Below are positions 16,279 through 25,096 of a stretch of 64,000 nucleotides of DNA, one piece after another. The notes below the pieces were generated by a model. The model was not told the origin of the DNA and ran no database searches. It was given only the letters and a program-made list of their open reading frames with translations. Numbering within the stretch: the stretch's first letter is position 1; each line of letters starts with the position of its first letter. Both the position numbers and the translations under genes were made by a program. Source of the stretch: Marinoscillum luteum (GTDB lineage: Bacteria > Bacteroidota > Bacteroidia > Cytophagales > Cyclobacteriaceae); the NCBI RefSeq assembly GCF_044005705.1, contig NZ_JBIPKE010000020.1:806001-870000 (forward strand), written 5' to 3'.

Positions 16279-18608
16279 CAGAAGCTATATTCAAAACTAA
16301 GTGAAGGCAAAACCGGAAAGAGCGCTACTTCCTTCAAACTAATATCCAGGGCATAGGCAGATACATCACCCTTTACATCGAAATACACAAAATAGGGATT
16401 TCGACGATTGTAGACATTGTACACAGAAAACACCCAGGTTACCTGCTCATTCCCACTGGGGTGCCAGCTGGCAGCAACATCCAGCCGGTGGTACATGGGC
16501 AGACGAAAAGCATTTCTGTCCGAGTACTCACTCACAATACTTTCATTAATAACATATTTGGCCACTGGCACCGTGAGGTTATTGCCCGAGCTGAGCTTAA
16601 ATAATCCTGAAAATGACCAGTTTCCGAGATGGTAAGTCCCAATAAGGTTGAGGTCATGGGTACGGTCATACTTGGCGCGAAAGGTTTCTCCTCCCTGCAC
16701 TTCTTCAAAGCTTCGCTCGGTCTTACTGAGGGTGTAACTGGCCTGGTACTCCATCGATCCCGCATCTTTCGTTACTGAAAACTCTACGCCATAGGATTGG
16801 CCCTTTCCGAAGATAAAATCATCATCAAAATTCTTACTACCAGAGTACCCGGCAATGGCCCCGTTTCTGTACTCAATCTGATTTTGTAATAGTTTGTAAT
16901 ACCCCTCTACCGAATATTTTATCTGGCTGGAAAGGAGGCTGTAATAACCCAGCGCCACCTGATGTGCCTTCTGGGGGCGAATCTTCTGAGAACTGGGCAC
17001 CCAGATATCAGTAGGCAAAGAGACCGACCCCAGGGGAGACAGATGGATGTACTGAACATTCCGGTCATAGGAGGCCTTTAACGCACTGTTTTGATTCATC
17101 AAATAATTGACCCTCACCCGTGGCTCAGGACTCACGTAATGTTGCACCCATTCGCCATGTGAAAAATGTGTGGAGTCCACGGATACCAGATTCTCTGTGG
17201 TCTCGTAGCGCGTGAAGGGTCCCAGGTGTACAAAACTACTCAGGCGCAACCCCAGCCCGATTCGCAACTGCTCTGTAAGCGTGATCTCATCGTCCACACT
17301 CACCGCCAGCTCAGCGGTAGGAAGCCAGGACACTTCAGAAAGATTAAACTCCTCCTGGGTGGATTCTATATGCACCTGACTCGGTCTGAAGCTTCTGTAA
17401 GAATACTCCGCACCAAAGGTCAACTGATGTGATCCCCTGGTCAGAAAAACGTTGGCTCCCGCTCTGGCATTGGCAATGTAGGAATCCAGGTCAATCTGAT
17501 AGATGCTCAACCCGGCCCCATAACGTTGTTCGTAGCGTCCCAGCGTGGCGTAGACCTCCCCGTCCAGATCAGCATTGGCCATCCATTTCCAGTTCACCCC
17601 GCCATTGAGCGTTTTCCAATAAATATGATTTTCGAAGGTACGCTCACTCCGGAAAAGGTAATCGTCGGTACCCATGAAACCAACCATTGAAAGCGTATGC
17701 TGACTATTGATTCGGTGATTGTATTTCAAAATCAGGTCTGAAAAGCGATAGTCGGTGCGCCGGCTAATCTCGCTTTCATCATCCATCAGATTTTGCGTAA
17801 TCAGGTCGAGGTAGGACCTCCGTGCTGCCACCAGCAGGGAAGATTTCTGTTTGATCACAGGTATTTCCAGGCTTACACCTCCCGCCAGCACTCCTACTTT
17901 CACATGTCCGTGAAAAGAGTCCGCATCGGGATTGATGGTCTCTATCCGCATCATGGATGAAAGCCTGCCCCCAATCGCTGCAGGAAAACCACTCTTCATA
18001 AAACTCACCTGGTCGATGGCCTTGGGGTTGAAGGTAGAAAAGAAACCAAACAAGTGATTGGTATTATAGAGCTCTAAATGGTCAAGCTCAATGGCATTCT
18101 GATCAATACCGCCACCACGAACGTAATAGCCATTATTTCCATCGGTACCTGAGGCCACCCCGGACTGGCTTTGAATAAACTTAAGGGGATCCTGCTCGCC
18201 CAGCAGGTAAGGCAGCTCGCTCTCCCCTTCCATGCTGAAGGTGACATAGCCAGTACCCGTTTCCTGCAGTTGCTGCCTGGGTGGGTTTCCCCTGATCTCC
18301 ACGGCCTCCATCACCACCTCATCGGACTCCAAAATGATCAAAAGTGTTGTGTCTCCACTAATCGGGAAAGTATTTTGCACCGGCTTAAAACCCACAAAAG
18401 TGATTTGAAAACCAATCTCAGTTCCTGAAATCTCCTTACTGACCTTACCATTAGCATTGGTGATCAGAACCTCTCCACTCTCCAGCAGGACGGTAGCGCC
18501 CAATACCGGCACCCGCTCGCTATCCTTCACTTGCCAGGTGACGACAGATTGTGCAAAAGAACCACCAGTCAAGGCAAAAAAAATGACCAGCAAGACACCT
18601 CGAATCAT
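16278..18608 (-). CDS. TonB-dependent outer-membrane receptor with carboxypeptidase-regulatory-like domain
   Basis: 776 residues from the ATG at 18606-18608, chosen because a good signal peptide begins there (MIRGVLLVIFFALTGGSFAQ); the upstream ATG at 18633-18635 adds nine residues. An N-terminal CarboxypepD-reg-like beta-sandwich (about 25-100) precedes the plug (about 110-220, with YYVRGGGIDQNAIELDHLELYN). The 22-strand barrel follows and ends in Phe (LSFEYSF). Such receptors take up large ligands with energy from TonB-ExbBD. With DUF4249 it forms an uptake pair; this type differs from SusCD systems by lacking SusD. Confidence 0.92.
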   Translation of the reverse strand: MIRGVLLVIFFALTGGSFAQSVVTWQVKDSERVPVLGATVLLESGEVLITNANGKVSKEISGTEIGFQITFVGFKPVQNTFPISGDTTLLIILESDEVVMEAVEIRGNPPRQQLQETGTGYVTFSMEGESELPYLLGEQDPLKFIQSQSGVASGTDGNNGYYVRGGGIDQNAIELDHLELYNTNHLFGFFSTFNPKAIDQVSFMKSGFPAAIGGRLSSMMRIETINPDADSFHGHVKVGVLAGGVSLEIPVIKQKSSLLVAARRSYLDLITQNLMDDESEISRRTDYRFSDLILKYNHRINSQHTLSMVGFMGTDDYLFRSERTFENHIYWKTLNGGVNWKWMANADLDGEVYATLGRYEQRYGAGLSIYQIDLDSYIANARAGANVFLTRGSHQLTFGAEYSYRSFRPSQVHIESTQEEFNLSEVSWLPTAELAVSVDDEITLTEQLRIGLGLRLSSFVHLGPFTRYETTENLVSVDSTHFSHGEWVQHYVSPEPRVRVNYLMNQNSALKASYDRNVQYIHLSPLGSVSLPTDIWVPSSQKIRPQKAHQVALGYYSLLSSQIKYSVEGYYKLLQNQIEYRNGAIAGYSGSKNFDDDFIFGKGQSYGVEFSVTKDAGSMEYQASYTLSKTERSFEEVQGGETFRAKYDRTHDLNLIGTYHLGNWSFSGLFKLSSGNNLTVPVAKYVINESIVSEYSDRNAFRLPMYHRLDVAASWHPSGNEQVTWVFSVYNVYNRRNPYFVYFDVKGDVSAYALDISLKEVALFPVLPSLSFEYSF

Positions 18609-18677
18609 TTGACTAAGATATTCGGAAAAACACACCTCCGAAAGTGAGACACCAATAATCCCTACAAAGAGGTATGC

Positions 18678-19757
18678 TTAGAAAATAAAGGGAACGGGGC
18701 ACCTCAGCTGACGCACCTCGCGTGAAGGCTTACGCGGATCAGAAAGATCAAAAGCATAAATAAGCGAGATCTCATGAGCACCCCCACTACCTATTCCCAG
18801 ATCAGAAATGGTATAATCAAAGCTATATCCAATGGTGAGATTATTCTTATTGATCCCTATCATCGAAATGATGGCCTCACTGTTTTTGGTGCTTGTGAAA
18901 CCATCGATCGGCAGGCCACGGTACCAGGCGCCCAACAAGATAGGCTCCAGCGTAAAATAAAGGCCCACATCCAACTGCTTAAATGACCCTTGCTGCTTAT
19001 AGTTTACCGAGGGTGTCATACTTCGCTCACGACCCTTGCCCTGTGGCCTGGCGCGTTTGTTGATCTCCGTGAAAAGGATCTTGTAGCCCCCATGCAGGGA
19101 AAATTTTCGAGGAAGTGGCGCATCTCCACCAGCTACTGCCTGATTGGGCTCCAGTACGTGGTGCATGGATGCACCAAACCACATTTTATCATTGTATAAA
19201 ATGCCACCAAAAGCCAGATCGAAAAACCTGGCGCTAAAGCCAGTGTCGAAAGTCTCCCCGGTAGTAGGACGTACCTGACCGGAGTTGTCAAACTGATCTC
19301 CAAAGGTCAAACGGTCAAAATTCAAATCCCTGAAATAGTAAGACGCTTCCACACCAGGTCTGAAAGTCCATGTGTCTGTAAGATTCAGCTGATAGGCATA
19401 CTGCAGGCCAATATTCGTTGATCTAAGGCCGGCTATCCCCTCCTGATCGGTATTCACAATCAGTCCAAGGGCACTGAATTCATCTTCGAAAAAGTAGTCG
19501 ATAAAAAAAGAATAAGTCACATAATTGGCATCTATGGATGGCCACTGATTCCGATAATTCAAGCCTGCGCGCCCAATCTGACTGATCCCTACCAACCCCG
19601 GATTGAGGTACATAGGCGCTGCATAATACTGTGAAAACTGCGGGTCCTGAGCTTTTAAGTTGTTGGTGGAAAGTAGGCTAACCAGCACAAACAAAAAACT
19701 CAGTCGGCAGAACAAACGCAGCTGATGTGAATTAAAATAAATCAAATTAAGTGTCAA
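18678..19757 (-). CDS. PorP/SprF family type IX secretion membrane protein
   Basis: 359 residues with a signal peptide followed by the family's N-terminal signature QDPQFSQYYAAPMYLNPGLVGIS, then an outer-membrane beta-barrel with alternating aromatic strands ending at a Phe-rich C-terminus. PorP/SprF proteins anchor particular T9SS cargo at the cell surface; SprF is needed for export of the adhesin SprB. The gene is divergent from the giant protein with a gliding-motility-type C-terminal domain, the common cargo/partner arrangement, so this copy probably serves that cargo. The partnership is inferred from position. Confidence 0.93.
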   Translation of the reverse strand: MTLNLIYFNSHQLRLFCRLSFLFVLVSLLSTNNLKAQDPQFSQYYAAPMYLNPGLVGISQIGRAGLNYRNQWPSIDANYVTYSFFIDYFFEDEFSALGLIVNTDQEGIAGLRSTNIGLQYAYQLNLTDTWTFRPGVEASYYFRDLNFDRLTFGDQFDNSGQVRPTTGETFDTGFSARFFDLAFGGILYNDKMWFGASMHHVLEPNQAVAGGDAPLPRKFSLHGGYKILFTEINKRARPQGKGRERSMTPSVNYKQQGSFKQLDVGLYFTLEPILLGAWYRGLPIDGFTSTKNSEAIISMIGINKNNLTIGYSFDYTISDLGIGSGGAHEISLIYAFDLSDPRKPSREVRQLRCPVPFIF

Positions 19758-19888
19758 ATTGATTTTTGCCTTAAAGTTGCTAAACTAGGTAATGTAACGT
19801 AAAGTTTACCGTTAGTATTTTATGCTAAATTTACATAGTGTTGTGATGCTAAGGACATTTTCCCTCTAAATAACCCTTAATAAGTTTA

Positions 19889-22800
19889 ATGTCAAAGATT
19901 TTGCGTTCAGGTGTAATCAAATTTATTCTCTGCTTTTTCATGGTCCCGTCTGCGGTGGTGGCCCAGAATATCACAGAGACTCAGTGGTATTTTGGAAACT
20001 CACCAGATGCCTTTGTGATGGATAAAAACGGGCGAACTCCCAATATCGTGGACAATCAGGTGACCCCTTTCGGCACCAATGGCTCCACGGTGATCAGTGA
20101 TCAGGAGAAAGGGAATCTTCTTTTCTATTCGGATGGTGAGATCATCTATGACAACACTCATCAGGCGCTCCCCGGACTGGGAGCCGCTACCCTGAGTGCA
20201 GACCTTACCAAAATACAGCCCGTGGTTTCCTGCCCTTTTCCTGACGGCACTCCTCAATACTATATTTTTACCAACACCGGCAGTGCCGTTGAATTCACCG
20301 TGGTGGATGCCTCCCTTCCAGGAAATTCCACGATTCTTCAATTTCCATTGGGAGATGTCTCTGGCGCGATCAACCAACCCACGGGCCTGAACAACCCCGG
20401 AGAACTGATGAAAATACTGGAAAGTGCTGATGGGCAGCGCTATTGGCTGGTAACCCAGGAAGCCACCACCCTGAACTTTCAGGTCACCGAGATTAACAGT
20501 ACCGGTCTAGGTGCCACAACGAGCTATGATGTCTTTCCGGCAGCTTTACCCCGATTTCAGGCCACAGCTCTGGCCATCAAAACAGATACCACCGGCACTT
20601 ATGTGGCGGCATCCCCCAAAAACGCCAATCGAAACACCATCCTATTGGATTTTGATCCACTCACCGGAGCATTGGCTTTCAACCAGCAGGTAATCGGCTC
20701 GGGCTTTGACGACTCTGGCATTTCTGTGATTTATGATACCGAATGGTCAAATGATGGCTCCAAACTCTACATTTCCCGAACTGGAGATGACACCAATCAG
20801 GGAAACATCTATCAGATTGATTTTGCAGACACTGTCAATGCAAACCCTCCGGTTACGCCTATCCTCAACAATGCGTACTTCCGAAGCTATGGACTCAAAA
20901 GAGCCATAGACGGCAATATTTATCACCTCTATCAGAGAAACAGCACGGCACCTTTTATTCTGGGCAGAATCAATCGACCGGACAGCGCTGCGGCCATCGG
21001 GGTGTTTTATGACAGTCTGGTCTTCTCTAATAACTTCAACGGCACCCAGTTTCCTGAATTTGCACCGGCCTACATGCCTACCAACTTCTTTACCATGAGC
21101 TTCACTTATCTGGACTCCTGTGTGGAAAGCGCTACCAAGTTTATAGCGCTGGTAGACCCCTTGCCCAATAACTACTTTTGGAACTTTGGTGATGGTACTG
21201 GTAGCGTGGGGCCCGCTCCCATCCATACTTATGATTTGGCCAGTGGCTACTTTGTCACGCTCACCGCTGAACTCAACGGTACTTTCCAGTCAGTCACGCT
21301 ACCTGTGGACATTCTGCCCGGAGACTCGGCAGTGGATTTGGGAAACGACACCACCATCTGTGTGGATGAGACGCTTATGCTGGATGCGGGAGATGGCATA
21401 TCCTACTTGTGGAGTACCGGAGAACTTACTCAAACCATTGAAGTGGACACCGCAGGTACCTACTGGGTAGAGGTGACGGGTCCTTCAGGGTGTACTTCGT
21501 TTGACGACATTGTGGTTACTGAGTACGGAGTGCAGCGGCAGGTTTTCAACCAATGGTATTTTGGTGAAATGGCCGGGTTAGACTTTAACTCCAATCCGCC
21601 CGCGCCCTTACTGGACGGTATGATTTTCTCGGAGGAAGGCTGTGCCACCATGTCAGACGACAATGGTCAATTGCTTTTCTATACCAATGGATCCACGGTC
21701 TGGAACAAAGACCACCTGGTGATGGCCAATGGACAGGGCATTGGTGGAGACAGTACGGCGGCCCAGTCTTCCATTATTCTGCCCTTCCCCGATGACAACA
21801 CCATGTTCTACATTTTCACCACCGAAGAGGTTTACGGGGACTTTACTTTCAATCTGAAAATGTCCATTGTAGACATGAAAAAGGACACCGCTCGCGGGCA
21901 GGTATTGGTCAAAAACATCCCCATCATAGAATGCAGCACAGAAAGAGTCACTGCATCAGGATTTGGCGGCACCCCCTGGCTCCTGGCCCATGAGTACGGC
22001 AACAATAACTTCAGGGCCTACCAGATCAACACCAATGGCGTGATAGGCGCCATACATTCCTCTGCCGGGGAGCCTCACGTATTCCAGAGCGAACCGCGGG
22101 CCACAGGTTATATGAAATTCTCACCTGCTGGAGATCTGGTGGCTGTGGTGGTACCAGGTAGCCCCAACTACATCGACCTGTTGAATTTTGACCTGACCAC
22201 CGGACAGGTCAGCAACTCGCGGTTGATTGACATTGAAGAAGCTGGTGAAGCCTATGGTTTAGAATTTTCGGGTGATGGTCTCAAACTATATGTCACTACC
22301 ACAGGAGTCAACTCCAAGCTAATCCAGTATGACCTGGACAGTATCAACTCACAAAATCCGGCAGCTGACATTCAGGCCACCAAATTTGATGGCTACGGTG
22401 CCACTTTGCCCGGTTATGGCGCACTACAGCGTGGACCAAATGGAGTGATCTACCTGGCCATAGACGGACAGACACAAATAGGTTCGATCAGCAGCCCCGG
22501 TGGTAACGATCTGACGGCATCCTATCAGGAAACCAATACCGATCTTGGAGGAAGAACCTCCAGGCTGGGTTTGCCCAACTTCACCCAGCAGATCACGGCT
22601 GCCCCGCAGCAACCCGGAATCACCACAGAGGTGGCATGTGCGGGCCAGCCCACTTCCTTTACGGCCGTAGGCCGTGATAGCAGCATCGAAACCTATAGCT
22701 GGGACTTTGGTGACACCACGGGTGTAGTCACAGATCAGAGCCCACAGCATACCTACCTCAACCCCGGAACCTACATCGTCCAGTTGACCCTGAGCAACCG

Positions 22801-24118
22801 GTGCGACATGGACAGCGTGCTCCGGGACACTGTGGAGGTTTTCAATATCCCTTTGCTTCCTACAGTACCTACGGACACCGCACTATGTGGTGGTCCGGTC
22901 ACACTCTTTGCATGGGACACGGATGATCCAGGCCTCAACTACTACTGGTCATCAGGAGACACCACCAGAGCAGTCACTTTTACCGCTCCTACCATTGTAA
23001 ACGTGGCCATCATCAATGACGATGGTTGTAGCTCAGACACCCTGACAGTATTCATCGGCGAGGATGAATCATTCATTGACTTGGGGCCAGATCGGCTGAT
23101 TTGTCAAAATGATACACTGATTTTAGACTCAAATGACCCTGGACCAAATTACACCTGGTACCGGGATGGTGTAGTGGTCGGTGATCAAAGAACCCAATTG
23201 GTAGCTTCAGGAAGTCCTGGGGACTTTCTTTACGCCGTGGAAGTGATCAATGATTTCTCTGGGTGTATTTACAGGGACACCATCCAGATCACCGTGCAGG
23301 GTGGCCCACAGGCCATCCAGTCCAATATACTCACGCCAGATTGCGGGCAGGCCAACGGTTCGTTTACGCTGGACATTAGTACTACAGGTAATTATAGTTA
23401 CGCGCTCTCGGGCCCTGTCACTGCCGGACCGCTCAATTTTGATGGGCCCGGCACCACACCAGCTTTCACGGGCTTGCCTGCTGGCACTTACACCTCGACA
23501 GTGACCAATACAGTGACGGGATGTAGCACTGATGAAATTGTGCTCCTGGAAGATAATGCGCCTTTTGAAATGGAGGCCGTGGGTGAGAACGCCTGCGCCC
23601 TCACTGGCGATATCTCAGTCCGGTTTAGCAATCGCATTCCCGCCAGAGTGGAAATAAACGTAGTGAATGAAGCCGGCAACAATGTCTTTAGCTCAACAGA
23701 AACCCTGACCCGGAGCACCTTTACCATCAATGACCTGGATAGCGGACTCTACTTCGTGGAAGTGCGCGATACCAATCCACCAAACTGTATCCAATCGGAC
23801 ACTGTTCGGCTAAGTGTCTCGGACGAATGCTACCGTACCATATTTGTTCCCAATGCGTTCAGTCCAAATGGAAATGGCGCCAATGATGAGTGGTTTGCTT
23901 TTCCCAATGAATTTGTGGATCAGTTTCAGGTCTATGTTTTCAATCGTTGGGGCGACCTGGTTTTTTATTCCAACAATAAAAGCTTCAGGTGGGACGGTTC
24001 TTTTGCAGGCGGGGAAGTACCCATGGGTACCTATGCTTATCGCATGCTTTTCACCAGCACGCTGGAGCCAGAAAAAGGCACCTTTGAACAGTATGGTTCT
24101 GTGACGGTTGTAAAATAA
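19889..24118 (+). CDS. Giant secreted PKD-domain protein with T9SS type B (gliding-motility-type) C-terminal domain
   Basis: 1409 residues with a signal peptide (about 1-25, ending VVAQ). Two related propeller-like blocks start with QWYFGNSPDA near residue 31 and QWYFGEMAGL near residue 554, each with a LLFY(S/T)(D/N)G segment. Each is followed by a PKD domain: FWNFGDGTG near 430 and SWDFGDTTG near 935. Further Ig-like segments carry SYLWSTGE and YYWSSGD repeats. The last 95 residues are the type B sorting domain (FVPNAFSPNGNGANDEW), as in SprB-like adhesins, exported by T9SS. It is probably a surface adhesin or matrix protein. It opens a four-gene operon. Confidence 0.93.
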   Translation: MSKILRSGVIKFILCFFMVPSAVVAQNITETQWYFGNSPDAFVMDKNGRTPNIVDNQVTPFGTNGSTVISDQEKGNLLFYSDGEIIYDNTHQALPGLGAATLSADLTKIQPVVSCPFPDGTPQYYIFTNTGSAVEFTVVDASLPGNSTILQFPLGDVSGAINQPTGLNNPGELMKILESADGQRYWLVTQEATTLNFQVTEINSTGLGATTSYDVFPAALPRFQATALAIKTDTTGTYVAASPKNANRNTILLDFDPLTGALAFNQQVIGSGFDDSGISVIYDTEWSNDGSKLYISRTGDDTNQGNIYQIDFADTVNANPPVTPILNNAYFRSYGLKRAIDGNIYHLYQRNSTAPFILGRINRPDSAAAIGVFYDSLVFSNNFNGTQFPEFAPAYMPTNFFTMSFTYLDSCVESATKFIALVDPLPNNYFWNFGDGTGSVGPAPIHTYDLASGYFVTLTAELNGTFQSVTLPVDILPGDSAVDLGNDTTICVDETLMLDAGDGISYLWSTGELTQTIEVDTAGTYWVEVTGPSGCTSFDDIVVTEYGVQRQVFNQWYFGEMAGLDFNSNPPAPLLDGMIFSEEGCATMSDDNGQLLFYTNGSTVWNKDHLVMANGQGIGGDSTAAQSSIILPFPDDNTMFYIFTTEEVYGDFTFNLKMSIVDMKKDTARGQVLVKNIPIIECSTERVTASGFGGTPWLLAHEYGNNNFRAYQINTNGVIGAIHSSAGEPHVFQSEPRATGYMKFSPAGDLVAVVVPGSPNYIDLLNFDLTTGQVSNSRLIDIEEAGEAYGLEFSGDGLKLYVTTTGVNSKLIQYDLDSINSQNPAADIQATKFDGYGATLPGYGALQRGPNGVIYLAIDGQTQIGSISSPGGNDLTASYQETNTDLGGRTSRLGLPNFTQQITAAPQQPGITTEVACAGQPTSFTAVGRDSSIETYSWDFGDTTGVVTDQSPQHTYLNPGTYIVQLTLSNRCDMDSVLRDTVEVFNIPLLPTVPTDTALCGGPVTLFAWDTDDPGLNYYWSSGDTTRAVTFTAPTIVNVAIINDDGCSSDTLTVFIGEDESFIDLGPDRLICQNDTLILDSNDPGPNYTWYRDGVVVGDQRTQLVASGSPGDFLYAVEVINDFSGCIYRDTIQITVQGGPQAIQSNILTPDCGQANGSFTLDISTTGNYSYALSGPVTAGPLNFDGPGTTPAFTGLPAGTYTSTVTNTVTGCSTDEIVLLEDNAPFEMEAVGENACALTGDISVRFSNRIPARVEINVVNEAGNNVFSSTETLTRSTFTINDLDSGLYFVEVRDTNPPNCIQSDTVRLSVSDECYRTIFVPNAFSPNGNGANDEWFAFPNEFVDQFQVYVFNRWGDLVFYSNNKSFRWDGSFAGGEVPMGTYAYRMLFTSTLEPEKGTFEQYGSVTVVK

Positions 24119-24120
24119 GC

Positions 24121-24711
24121 ATGATGACATTTTTCGATCAGGTATATCAAAAACTCTTTTCTAAGCCGGAAACCTCCAATGAGGTACTGGTCTACGAACC
24201 CATCTCGAGAAATGAGCATTACTCAGAAAGTTATGCCTTCTGGCTGCACTCTGTCAATCATAAAAAGCTCATCCGGCAAGTAGCTGAGTCATATTTACTG
24301 AAGCAAAACAATCTGGTTGGAGAACCTGATGTCCACCTGCTGTCCACCAGCCTCTCCAATGGCTTTGCCATCTCCTTCAATGAAGAAATAGACAAGAAAG
24401 AATTTCAGTTTTTCTTTGACTGGCTGGGCGAAAAAGTGGAAGCCCTGCCATATAAACGATCCAACAGCGATGTGACTATCACTGATAAGGGCAATGTGAT
24501 CGAATCCAAGGAAAAGCATTACTTCAAGCCCATTCAGCAATCACAGGAGGCTCCCCTTGATCAGCAGTTTGGCAATATCCTGATCGAACACATATCCATT
24601 GATAATCGTCCAAGTTTTATCAAATTAGTGGCCAATACGTATAATGACAGAATGTATAAAAACCCTGACAGCTTTGAGGTTTTGGCCAAATATTTGTTTG
24701 AGGTTAATTGA
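24121..24711 (+). CDS. Conserved-looking cytoplasmic protein in T9SS cargo operon, unknown
   Basis: 196 residues, no signal peptide and no membrane helix. Charged, mixed alpha/beta composition with a central segment FAISFNEEIDKKEFQFFFDWLGEKVEALPYK. No family is recognised. It starts 2 bases after the giant adhesin stop and is followed by an exported small protein after 16 bases, so it is in the same operon. It could be a cytoplasmic factor for the cargo proteins, but nothing in the sequence shows this. The second codon is also ATG (24124), an equally possible start. Confidence 0.7.
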   Translation: MMTFFDQVYQKLFSKPETSNEVLVYEPISRNEHYSESYAFWLHSVNHKKLIRQVAESYLLKQNNLVGEPDVHLLSTSLSNGFAISFNEEIDKKEFQFFFDWLGEKVEALPYKRSNSDVTITDKGNVIESKEKHYFKPIQQSQEAPLDQQFGNILIEHISIDNRPSFIKLVANTYNDRMYKNPDSFEVLAKYLFEVN

Positions 24712-24727
24712 AATTAAGAATCTAATT

Positions 24728-25096
24728 ATGAAAATCATGAAATACGTACTTTTCGTCCTCTCCACCGTTCTTTTGGTGGGTTTGTTCTCCTTTAGCCCGG
24801 CACAGCCCGAATTACTCCCGACTAAACTTCGGATCACGGTAATTGACGGACTTGGCAACCCTGCAGAAGGTGCCACAGTGACCATTTATCTCAATGAGGA
24901 TGACTACCGGAACAGTGAAAACCCCGTAGCTAAAGCCATATCTGACAACAAAGGGCGGGTTACATTCAAAGACCTGAAGCCGGTTCCTTATTTTATCGAT
25001 GCCCGAAAAGGGGACATGAACAATGACTTTGAAGGAGTGAGAACAGCGGCACTCGAAGAAGGTAAACTCAATAAAGTAAACACTGTCATCGAATAG
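24728..25096 (+). CDS. Small exported protein with carboxypeptidase-regulatory-like beta-sandwich
   Basis: 122 residues from the ATG at 24728, chosen because a signal peptide begins there (KIMKYVLFVLSTVLLVGLFSFSPA). The mature part is a single Ig-like/CarboxypepD-reg-like fold: LRITVIDGLGNPAEGATVTIYLNEDDY and VTFKDLKPVPYFIDARKGD. Such domains bind or brace surface proteins. An open frame extends upstream to 24644, but that part overlaps the previous gene and is not protein-like. The stop TAG shares its G with the GTG start of the next gene. Confidence 0.75.
   Translation: MKIMKYVLFVLSTVLLVGLFSFSPAQPELLPTKLRITVIDGLGNPAEGATVTIYLNEDDYRNSENPVAKAISDNKGRVTFKDLKPVPYFIDARKGDMNNDFEGVRTAALEEGKLNKVNTVIE

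Noticed and set aside
24644..24727. Upstream extension of the small exported protein
   Set aside because: It overlaps the previous gene and lacks signal-like features; the signal peptide begins at 24728.
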